From assembly GCA_000231825.2 (NCBI GenBank), contig JH720330.1, positions 507,555 through 571,554 of the forward strand: a stretch of 64,000 bases of DNA, written 5' to 3'. The stretch is from Tetrahymena elliotti 4EA. Lineage: Eukaryota > Ciliophora > Oligohymenophorea > Hymenostomatida > Tetrahymenidae. Numbering within the stretch: position 1 is the stretch's first letter; every line of letters begins with the position of its first letter. Positions 37,837 through 50,300 of the stretch are shown piece by piece. Position numbers and translations under genes: made by a program. A model generated the notes under the pieces. That model was not told the origin of the DNA. It made no database searches and saw only the letters and a program-made list of their open reading frames with translations.

Positions 37837-38991
37837 TCAATTATTTATTTTAATATTTTGAAATAGGTTGTTTATGTTGTTAGTATTAAAATTTTATGGC
37901 ATTTTAATAAGATTTTCTTATTTTTATAGTTTTTGTAGATTTTATTCCAATTCCTACAATTCTTTCTTTTTTTATTCGATACATTGCTTTAATAGTTGTT
38001 ATTAGAGTTCATTGTTCTCTAAAGTTAATTATTAAATTACTTTTTAATATTAATTTTCATTCTAAGAAATCTATTAAGGTTCATTTTTAGAATTCAAATC
38101 AACTTCATTTTTAGGTATTTGGCTTTTCAAATCAAGATTTAATAATCCCATGTTCTGTTATGATTGAACTCCACCAGAAAAATTTTGCTTTTCTTCTTCT
38201 TCCTTTTTTCTAAAAATATTTAACTAATTTTATGAAGTAGAAGTATGCTGCATAATTTATTTATTTTATTCATTTGTTTAGTTTATTTTTTATAAGCAAC
38301 CTTAATTAATAGATTTAAAAGCAGGCTAGGTGGCTTCTATTTTTATCTTGGATGGATTTTAATTTTTAGACATTTTCTAAGATTCCTATTGAATATGTTC
38401 TTCTGAACCTGATTCTTCTTGATTACAGAGTCTCTTTTTAGATGTATTCATATAAATATCATATGAATCATCACTATTATAATATTTTTTGGGTTTTGTT
38501 ATTTTTCTTTATAACCCTTTTTCAAAAAAATGAATTAAGATTAAGTCTTTATATAAGTGATATTTTTTATATTAATCTCTTTGGGATTATTTTTTTAGTT
38601 TAACAACTCTAATGATTAAGTTCTTTTAACTTTTTAACTTTCCATCAAGATAGCTGATAGATCCCTCTTCTTAAACAAGTCCTTCTTTATGATCTCTACT
38701 GATAGACCCATTCATTCCATAAATTATTGATTTAAGAGCAGAATCATTTGGTCTTTTAAAAAGAAAGCACATGCCTGGTTCATAAATTTTTTGCTTAGGA
38801 TAATAATCATAAAGCTTTAGCTACTTTTTATCTTTCATTTCATAAACTAAACGATAAATATTTAAGTAATACTCTTCCCTATTTAATAGTTTATCGAATT
38901 TGTCTTCATTAAATTCTAAAGGATAATAGTCTATTTCTGACTGCTAAACTTCCTCTCTCACCTCTCTAATCATTTAAACTTGAATATTCAT
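37837..38991 (-). CDS. Coiled-coil protein of the same unrecognised family, member 3
   Basis: Single exon, 384 residues, ATG at 38991-38989 and TGA at 37839-37837. The N-terminal domain aligns with member 2: EYYLNIYRLVYEM, EPGMCFLFKRPNDSALKSI, YGMNGSISRDHKEGLVQEEG, YLDGKLKSQKNLIIRVVKL. A basic and polar middle follows, then a coiled coil with ENNELQQQLLKQCIEQKK and LQELEQNLQKLQKQ, nearly the same heptad pattern as member 2. The two are tandem duplicates in the same orientation, about 0.7 kb apart. No signal peptide or membrane segment. Function unknown. Confidence 0.85.
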
Positions 38992-41386
38992 TTTTGATAT
39001 TTATTCTAACACTTTACTTCTCTTTTATTTTGCTCTCTTTTTAATTCCTAAATTATTAAATTACTTTAAAATCAATCAAACAAAACCAAATATTCTCAAT
39101 AAAAAACTTTAAAATTCAAATAGGTTTTTATCTATTATACTTCTATCTAATTAACTCTTTTATTTTTTACAAAAATCCAAATTAGCCCTTTATTTAGTAA
39201 ATATTATCAGGAAAATATTATTTCATTATTCTAATAAAGTTTTTTGTTGTATATTTTAATATTAGGATAATTATTTAGCATTAGCATGGGATGCGAAATT
39301 TAGTTATTAAAGATACTCTAAAATCTTTAAGTTGAAAAAAATCTAATTAAAATTATTCCAAAGAAAAGTTTTTGTTTTATTATTTTTTCAGTATTAATTA
39401 AATTATTTAGTGCTTTGAAAGGGATATTTTGTTATCAAAATTATTCTAAATTGAAACATGTTTTTCTTTTTGCATTATTAAAGTGTCAAAGAAAAATATT
39501 TTTTAATCCATTTTTTTTCAAAGTAATTTGTGGACACTTAATTTTAATTTAGAATTTAAAATAAAAATAGAAAAAAGAGTTAAAAATTAAATACTTGGGT
39601 TACTTTACAAAAATATTTTTGATTTTGAAACAAACTTCTTCATTCAATTGAATTTAGAAAAAAAATAATTTTAATTGTTTTATTAAATTATGAATTTAAT
39701 TTAACAAGAAAAATCAAAAATTTAATCAATTAAAAAGCATTTTCTCTAAATTGATAAATTAGCAGGATTTCAAGCAATTAAAAACAATTTTTAAATCTAG
39801 AATAAAATTTGATAGATTATTTGGCTCAATTTACATAAGATAAAAAATTTTAATAATATGTTTCAATTTTAATTTTTTATTAAAAGTGTTACTATTATTA
39901 GAAATTTATTATATTTTTAGAGCTAGCTAAACAAAGTTGTTATAAAAAAATGAAGTATTAAGTAATTTTAAGCTTGTTAATTTTTTCTCAAGTAAAGTTT
40001 GAAATTTAAATTAATTAAATCTAAAAGTGATAAGCAAATAATAAATTTTAACATTTTAAAAATGTAAAACTAAATTTATATTTAAATCAACCAATAAAAT
40101 AAGCTCAATATTTAGATTCAGTGAAGAAAAGTCTATAATATGTTTCCATCTTTGGATATTCTTTTTCTAATTTTAGATTTAAAGAGGTTATTTTATAAAT
40201 TTCTTCTTTGAAAAAGTAAATTAAATAAGAGTTTCATAGAGAAATACAATAATAAACTGACGTACTTTATGATTTTTTTAAATCTTAAATTCTTATTTTA
40301 AGATAATTATTATCAATTATTGTTATTATTTGGTTAAAATAAAATACTTTATTTTAACATATTTGACTTTAATAGATTCTAAGAAGATTATCATTTTAAA
40401 ATATATTTTATTTTGAATTATAATATCTTCTATTTATACATCAACTAATATTTTTCTATATTAAGAAGTATTATCTTTAATTTAAGGTAAAAATTTTATT
40501 TCTAAAAATAGATAAAATGTTTTTATTTTCTGATAAAACTGAATTAATTTTGTTTTATATTTGTGTGATTTGCTGTAGTTAATCAAAATAAAAAATGAGA
40601 ACATATTACGTTATATAGAGGAATCATGTATATTAGAAGATAGATTTTTTTGTCTATTTGGATTTTTTCTATCAAAAAGAAGAATTAGATAGAATTTAAT
40701 TTAAATAAATAAATATTATCCCATTATAATAATTATTTTTCAATTTGTCAATATTTGAATTATCAACAATTCATATTTGATCGAAAAGAAATATTTTATT
40801 TAAATATTGTTTTCATATCAAATTGCAATAACGAATAAATTTGCATTAGATTCCTTGCTTTAAAATAAACTTTATTCAAATTTAATGAGGGTATACTCTA
40901 CTTTTTATGCTTTTAAAATTTTTCTCTAGAACAATCTTGAATTTTAACTTTTTCATTATTAAATTTTTTCTAATAACTAAAATCAAAACTTTTGAACCTA
41001 AAAACCACAATTTTAATTCTATTTTTTAAAATAAGTAACAAATACATTTTTATATCTTTTCAACTTATAAAATCTTTTATAAATTAAATTAAAAAATATT
41101 TAAATTATTATCTCGAGTTGATATTTATTATAATTTAAATATTTAAAAAAAATTTAGAAAAAAATCAAAAACATATTAAAATTGGACAAACACTATTATT
41201 GAAAGAATTTCTTAAAGTAACATAAAGACATCTAAATAAACATTAATCTTACTATAATCTACCTAACTACAAAAATTTAGTAAATTCTAAATAATTATTC
41301 TAGTTTGATAAGAGTGAAGAAGAGCCTTAGTAGTCTATAACTGAAAATATTTTACCTCTTAATTACTATTAAAGCATTAATAATAA
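38992..41386. other. Long intergenic stretch upstream of the giant AAA+ gene
   Basis: About 2.4 kb, very AT-rich. A 121-codon frame from ATG at 39286 (MGCEIQLLKILQN...) to TGA at 39651 has no supporting paralogue or motif and is within chance for a single-stop code. An in-frame TGA at 41342-41344 limits the start of the next gene. Confidence 0.5.
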
Positions 41387-44300
41387 ATGAATAGTAATAT
41401 TAAACAGTATTAATATTAAAGTATTTCTGGATTTTAAAATTAGAAGAAAATATTAACTAAAGATTAAGACAAAAATAATTTACTCAACACGAATTAAATC
41501 ATATTATAACAGCATGGTATGATGAATGATTTGGAAGAAGAGATACCTGATGAAGCTTAAAATTAATATTAGAAGTATAATAATATGAAATTTTAAAATA
41601 TTTAGAATGATTTGAATGATAATTAAATTAATAAAGTAAATTTGTTTGCTAATAAAGTAAAAATGAGTGTTTATTTATAAACATTTAACACTGAAGAATT
41701 TATTAAGATGAAAATTTTAGTGAAGTTAAAAAATTAGCCTGAATATAAATTAACTCTTATGGAAAATTACAATGAATAAGATGAGCACTAGCTTCTGCAT
41801 GCCTGGAAAAAGCCAAAATAGTAAGACTTGTATTAATACTTTGAAAGTATTTTTGAAGTATAACCAGGATCTCAAAACATTTTATAGCTAACATTTCAAA
41901 ATGATAGTAAATACAATAAATTAGAGTTCATAATACCACTAGATTCTGATGTTCTGTTTATAGATGTGAGCACCATTGAAGATGAAATGAATAAATCAAA
42001 TTTTAAATATGAAAAAAAGCTAAATAATGAGTGTTTGATTTAATTCGCAATACAAATAATCTTAAAAGTTTCATACATTAAATTTATATAATTTTGTAAC
42101 TTTTATGATTAAAAATTCAGCAGAAAATAATTTTTAGATAAGATTTATCAAATTGGATTTGGAAATATCTTAAATTACAGATAATTTAACCAAAAAATGC
42201 TACTATTTTTCTTGTTTGCTCAATCTATTGATAAGGAAAAAGGAATTATTACACCAAGGATTAAAATTTTGGATATTATTCAAAAGGATTTATCAGAAGA
42301 AGATAGAAGCAATTTACCAAAAATTTCTGATAAATTAAAATATTGTAAAGATTGGTTGGCAATACAAAATTTAATTACTGAAATATTCTTAAAATATTCT
42401 GATTTTAAATAATCCAAAGAATATTACATAATAAAAAAATATTTTAATTTAAATAAAAACATTGGATAAATTTTTGAGGCAAGGATAAAAACTGAATTTG
42501 ACCCTGATTTTAATGAAATATTTAACAAAGAATATATGAAACAGAGTGGTATGATGGCTAATGATTACAATGATTTATTTAAAAAATAATATCTAAGACT
42601 TAAGAGAGAAAATTCACAGAAGTTTTTAGAAAGAAATGTTGAATTAATTAACTTCTTAATTGAATAAACAAATAAAAATAGCAAATTTTATGTAAACTTA
42701 AGTGATATTCTAAAATCAATAGCAAAGAATTGTCTTCAGAGCAAAAGTGTGATTTAATCCTATAAAATATTTCAAGATAATATAAATTTATTCATAAAAT
42801 TGCCATTAATAATGAATAATATCTAAGATATTTTGCAATTAGATGAATAAATATAATAATAAGACTTTGATTTAATAAGTTAAGAAGACCTTGAAACATT
42901 GAAGTTAATCTTAAATAATTAAAAACTTAGCATTAATACGCTACTAAGCATAATTTAAAAGTTTAAAATAAGTTATTTAGATTAAAACCCAAATATGAGC
43001 AAATTTTTAAGTAGCTTATTAAAAAAAATAATTGTATAAAGCTAGAGCAATTAATAAATATTTAATAATTAGAAAATCTCAATAATACTATAAAATATAT
43101 TCAAGTAAAATTGGTATAAAATAAGTATTCCATAATAAATAAAATAATCATTAAAACTCTAGATTTTTAGAGAGGATTTTTTCAATGAAAATAAACTAGA
43201 ATTATTTGATGAACAAGATACATTATTTGCAATTTTTATTAAAGAAAATAATGTTACTTAGCATCTAGTAGAAATAAAAAATTAAATAGAATCATCATTA
43301 AAATTTGGATCCTAATAGAAATTAATAGATCAAACTCTTAATAAATTAATTTATGAATTAAACGAAATTAAAAATGCTTCACAATTTATCAATAGTCTAA
43401 AAACCTTGAATCAAGATAAAAGTAAAAACATAGTATTTAAGTACAAAAAAAAGGAAGTAGAACATGTATTGATGAAATAATTTTAAAACATAATTCTTAG
43501 CTAAAAATTAAATAGTGAATTTAACATAAGATATATATTACAAGAGCAATATTTTCTAGAGCTTGTTTTTAGTTTCTTAGCAAACTCTGAAGAATTTAAA
43601 TAATCTTCTTCATATAAGAATATCAAAAAAATATTAAATCAAAATATTAACTCATAAAATATAACATGGAAAGATTTTAAGATAATTAGAGAAAATAAGG
43701 ACAAATTTCTGAGGTTTTTAAAGTTGGTGGATATTTAGATTGGCGATGTTTTTGAGGATATAGAGGATTTTTATAATAAATATAATAACCTAAAAATATT
43801 TACTAAGCTTATGAAAAAGCTGGCTGCTACAGATGTTGAGGTTTTAAGCGAAAAAATAGATAATTTTGACAAAAATGAAAACTAGAAAGTAATCGATTTG
43901 TAAGAAAATTTTAATGAGTATTTTAAAGAAAATAAAATCTATTTAGTAAATATTTCATAATATTTAATCAATCTGAAGCTATTTGATAAAATTTCAAGCC
44001 TATTTGAAATAACAAATAAATCTGTTTTATCCACTATGTCTGAATTACAAGATATTGTTATACCATCAATATAGCATATATTTTAATATATTATTTAGTA
44101 GTAATTTCCAAAATATTAAGATTATTATGATGAGCAAGTAATAGAAGAATTCAAATCTACAAAATAAATTGAGCTAAAAAATTTTTATCAAGTCATAAAA
44201 TAATATTTTGATAATTAATTGAATTTAAATTAAAATATCTTGAAATCTGAATGGGAAAATCTTTTTTCAATCTGCTCTGATATTTGTCCAATAAAATAAA

Positions 44301-47300
44301 TTTCTTCTGATTTCTATCTAGCCCTGATTGATTAAAGCTATAAGATTACAACTGATTATGAATTGGTAAGATAAATAACTAAATTAACAGAAAAATTAAA
44401 TATTCAACTTCCCTCAGTTTTTAATGAATAGTTTAAAGACCTAGAAAAATTCATTTCCTAAGAAAACCTTTCAAAAGAGCAGCTATTTAGTAAATTTGAT
44501 AAAATATCTCAAAATATTGACTAGATCTTACTAAATGTAAATTAAAAAAGTAACTATTTTAAAGTTGAAAGAAAGATATTGATTGATGAAATTATTCCTT
44601 ATATTTAATCTATACATAATGTTTTGAACATGCATTCTAATTTCAAAAGTAAGTAAAATATAAAAGCTTTATTAGATGATGATGAATACGAATTAGTTAT
44701 TCGAGTAAAGCAATATTTATCTATCTAGGCAGATTTAGATGAATTTTCTGAGAAAATAAGAAATAAATGTATATTTTAGTAAATTGAAGAAATTTTAAAT
44801 TACTTTTATAAAAGCAAATAGAAAAGAAACCTTTTACAAAAAATAGAAGATATTAGTAAAAATAAAGACTCTATTCTATAAAAATATGAAGAGCTCAAAA
44901 ACTCATAAAGTTAGAGTTCTTTAAAAATTCTATAAAAGTTCATTTAGAGTTCAAATATTAAAATTAAATTAACAAGGCCATTGCCTGAAATAAAATCTAA
45001 GAAAGATCCTTCAAAAAATGAAGAAGAAGAAGATAATGAGGATAATTATGATAAAAATGATTATAACTATCAAGTAACATATACCACTATTACTAAAGAT
45101 TAAAATGCAATAAAAAAATAAAATTATAACCAAGAATTTATCTTTTAAACATTACAACGGTTATCTATTTTAAATAACTAGCTTTTAGATGAATCTTAAA
45201 AAAAGGAAGAAAATTAAAAAATTATCTCTTAGAATAGATAAAATTTCGAGGAACTCTACAATCTAATATAGAATGGTGTGGTGACAACTTTTGAAAAATT
45301 GATCAAGGAAGGTTATGCAGGTTGGATTGTAAGAAGAGTAAATATTGTTATAGATAACAGCCAAAAATAATTCTCAATAGATCAAGTAATTAAAGATATA
45401 AGAACTTTAATTTTACAGTATAATAATTATTTGGACTCGTGGAAGAAAACTGTTTTTTAAATTTAAGAAAACTATCCAATCATGAAAATAATTTCTCAGC
45501 AAAGTTATCCTGATTTTTTAAGGTATTTTAAGAAAATATTAGGAAAATAAGATTCTAAAACTAAATTAGAAAACATAAATAGCATTCAAATTTAATAGTT
45601 AGATTTTGGTTAATGTGACCCTCTTGTTTAATTTAAAATTGAGGAGATTATTAATTATTATAATATCGATTCAAAAAATTTGGCTGAGAATATAAAAAGT
45701 ACCGAAAATAATAACTTAGTTGACTCTCTTTAATAAAATATTGAATTAATTGGTAAATGCTTGAATTAATCTTTTTTAAAAAAGAAAGGAGCTTTTACTT
45801 TTTCATAATATAAAAATGTGTATCCAGGACGTCAAGAAATATTTGTTAATTTAATAGCAAAAAGAATTGAATGTGAAAGTTACAGTGACATGTGTAAATA
45901 ATTATTTAGATTTTTTTAAGATAAAAACCACCCACTTGATAGATTTTAGTTTTTTTTTGCTAATAACAAAACAAGTGAAATGGATATACAAAACTTCCTA
46001 AATAGAGTTATTTATTTTGAGATGAAAGATGGTGATTTAAGGCATTTTTTTATTGTAGATTTTAAAAAATTAAAATATTCGGTATAAAAATTTGCTATTG
46101 AGCTTATTGATTTCTATTCAAATTCCTATGATTAATAATTAAAAACTAAAAATAAGTTAATTTTATTATACTTAAAATAATCAAAAAACAAATACCATTA
46201 TGATTTAGATAGTGAATTTTCTGAAGATTATATCAGAATACCTTTAGATGAAGACTCAGGTATAAAAGATCTAGTTTATGAAAATAAAAAAATTCATTTA
46301 TTTTATTCTGATGAAGCAGGTAAACTTTTATTTTATTATTTATACGGTCTAAAGTTTTATTTACAAAATTAATTAGGTGTAGGCAAATCTTTTGAGATAA
46401 GAAAACAAATAACACAGAATAAATAACAGTTAATTAGTATTCCAGTACATTAATTCTAAAATGTGGAAAATCTATTTGAAATACTAAGAAATAAAAGAGA
46501 TGATTTAAATAAATCAAAGAATGATTCAGGTTTAGGTGTCCATATTGAGATAATTTATGATAAATAGGATAAAATAAGCTTACTTTTATTTTAGATTTTG
46601 GTTCTTAATTGTATTTCTTATAACCAAAATAAATTTTTTGTTTTTAATGATAAATCAGATTATTATATTGAACAGTCTAATTACTATAATAAACATTATG
46701 CAGGTATTCTTGATCATATCAAATCTATTCAAAAAGTATACATATCATATGATATAAATAGGCTATCTATTTCGGAATAAAATAATACAAAAGAAATTTC
46801 TGAAGATTATCAAATACTTCTAAGGTATTTAGATGGTATTTAAAAAGGTTCAAGCCATTTTGCTCACAATGATTATGTACAATTCTTTCCTGAGTAAAAA
46901 ATATTACCACCACAAAAATATAATGACTAACAAGCTTAAAAATTAATACAGTAATTTATTAATACATACAGAGAAAAGTTTAGTAAAAAATAAAATTTAA
47001 CATTTTAAAATGTTGTTATGTTTAGAAAATAATTTGTCAAATAGATAAAAGAGATGGAAAAATTCCAAGTTTTACAAGTTATTGTATTAATTAATTATAA
47101 AATCCATAAAGTTAATAGTTAGAACAAGAATAGAATAGTTTATTTAATTTGAGGTATAATATCATCAAACTTTTATTAAATTAATCATTAAAAAATTCTT
47201 TTCTTTAAGAATCCTAATTAAAATAAGATTAAGGAAATTAATATGACAACTATATAGCTGAAATTTATGGATAGCTACAAGTTAAAGAAAATCAGGATTT

Positions 47301-50300
47301 AATTATAAGGTACGACAAGATTGATAAATTTTAAAAAAAGAAAGATAAAAAATTATTCAATCAAAACAACTTACCAAAACTCTAAAATTTTGTTTCAAAT
47401 CAATAAAATTAGATAACTTTCAATCAATAGCAATTACCTCTAAATCAAGACCCTGCTTACTAGTTAAAAAATCCAACAAATATACATGGTATTACTATAT
47501 TTTAATAAAATAGAATATTTGAGACCTCGTATGGATTATCAGTAAACCAAAATCAAAGGTAGGATCAACTAGGATAGCAGTAAAATCCTAATTTTAATCA
47601 TTAAAATTTGAATTTTATTAATTAATAATAGTAGAATTCTATTTAGCAAGTTTAGTAACAAAAATGTTTTAATACTTAATAAATTAAAAAATAATCCTTT
47701 TTTTCTTCCTTATGTTCAATTTTTTGTTGTTAAAAGAGTAAGCCTTATAAAAATAATTTAAAAAGTTACCATGATAATTAGATTCAAGACCAATAGAATA
47801 ATTAGAAATAAAACTAATAGAATAATTAGAATAATGATACACAAAGATATTAGACAACAAAGATATAAAAAAAGAAAAAAGATGCTAATATAAATGAAAA
47901 TCTAATTACTCAGGAATTTAAGTAACATTTTCTAAATAACAAATAAAAATTTCATAAATCTGTAGAAAATGTAAATTTAGTGATCTCCTAAGAAGAATAA
48001 AATATACTGAAAAAGGTATTTATTTTTTTTTAATATAAAATAAAATTTATTTTTTCATATTTTTATTTAGAATACTATTCCATTTAATGATTACAAGATT
48101 AAGAATCTAACTATCTTTAGTAATGAAAGAATTACTGCTGCAGTATTTTAAGACAGTGATTGGAATAATATGAAGGCAAATAAGATATAGCAGATTGAGA
48201 ATTCGATGAAATTTTACATTTAAATTTCTAACTAATAAAGAAGTTGTTAATATTAAACAATTGAAAAAGAGCTCTAGTTAAGGATTCCACATGTCAAAAC
48301 TGAATATGATTTAATAAGAATTCTTGTAAACATATGCTCTAATAATATATAAGATTTTATTGATGAAAATTAATAAAAAATAATGCCTAAATTAAAGAAG
48401 ATTTTATCAGAAAAAGCATTTATTTAAGAAAATACATTTAAGCTAATATAGATTGCTTACAAAATTTACTCAGGTGTTCCATTAATAATAATGGGAGAGA
48501 CAGGAATAGGAAAAACAGTAAACATCGAAATTTTATCTTAAATTATGGGATTTGAATTTAAAATTTTGAGGTTATCTGCTGGAACTACAGTAGATCATAT
48601 TATCTCATTTATGAAAAATATTAAAATTAATGGTAAAGATGAGATCGTCATATTTTTTGATGAAATAAATACCAACCAAAACAGTTTTGGATTATTGAAA
48701 GAAATAATTGTTGATGGGTCTTTGAATGGAGAAAAAATAAACAGAGATAATTAAAAAATTGTTTGCTTAGCTGCTTGTAATCCATATGAATATTTGTAAA
48801 ATAGAGATGATTTTGAAGTTGGCTTATTAACTAGGTACTAAAAAAAGAAGATAGAAAAACCTATGCTATCTTATCATGTATACCCTCTTCCTGAAAGTAT
48901 GTTGCCTTTTGTATTAAATTATGGATAACTTGATATAAAAAGTGAAGAAAAACTGATTTATCAAATGCTTTGCTAAAAATATTAAAATGAAGATGGAGAA
49001 GGTGATAAAGCAAAAATAAATTTTTCTGAATAAGAAATTAAATGTCTTTAACATTTAATTATGGCATCTTAATAATTTGTACGTTGGAACTAAAAGATAA
49101 GTAAAGTATGTAGCCTTAGAGACATAAGCAGATTAATGACATTCATAGACTTTTTTATGAAGCAATATTTTGTGAAGAAATAAGATATTGATAAAAAGAG
49201 TCAAAAATAAAAGGCTGTTATACTTTCCCTTTATCTAAGTTATCAATTAAGACTTGGTTCTTAAGAAAAGAGAGAATAATATTAAAGGGTTATTTTGCAT
49301 ATTTAGAGTAAATACAGTTTTTTCAATGAGATAAATTAAGATAATTTTTACTGCTAAATCATCAACAAAGAATTAAATTTCTTTATTGATTAATTAAATA
49401 TAAATGAAAGACTTATCTCTAAAAACAGAGCTTTAAAAGAGAATTGCTTTTGTACTGCAGTTTGTATACTTACTAAAATTCCTCTGTTCATAACAGGAGA
49501 ACCTGGAACTTCAAAAACTCTTAGTCTAAAAATATTGAAGGAGTCTTTTCAAGGATAGTACTCCACATCACAATTTTTGTAAGAATTCCCATAGTTCAAA
49601 GTATTTTACATTTAAGTAAACAATTTTTCATATCCCCACAAAATATCTTTAATTAAAAATTTAATAATTTTATAGGGGAATCTTTAAACAAAATCCAATG
49701 ATATAATAAGAGCTTTTAAGAGGGCAAGAAATTACAATATTGAAGGAATATTACCATATGTGTACTTTGATGAGGTAGGGTAGGCTGAACTTAGCAAGTA
49801 TAATCCTAATAAAGTAATATTTTTTGGAAACTAAATTTAAAAAATAAATAAATAATGTAATTAAAAAGGCTCTTCATGAGCTCCTTGAAAAAGGGGATGT
49901 TAGTTTTGTAGGAAGTTCAAATTATCAATTAGACTTCGCAAAATAAAATAGATGCTAGCATCTCTAAAGAAACAAAAGCAATCTTGAAGACCTTTAAGAA
50001 TTTATAAACTAATTAGTACATGAAAATTCAAATTTGAAAATTATGCTGAATGAAGTAAAATTTTACTTGCTAAAATATTTGAATTATATTTTTAATTATT
50101 TTAAAAAAAAGTTTTGCCATGTTTATTATAATTTCTGTCTTGATTCAAAGAATTATATTCACAATACTAGAGATTTCTATTTTACAGTAAGGTATTGCTG
50201 TTATAAATTCAGTTAGGAACCATTTAAATGTGAAGAAGAAGATATTTATGTTCTCAATTTACTCTATAAATCTATGATAAAAAACTTCAGTGGATATGAT

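Noticed and set aside
39286..39651. 121-residue ORF starting MGCEIQLLKILQN
   Set aside because: No motif, no paralogue and low-complexity hydrophobic content; length is within chance for a one-stop code.
48545..48754. A separate short ORF starting MGFEFKILRL
   Set aside because: It is an internal part of the AAA+ unit of the RNF213-like gene between Walker A and Walker B.
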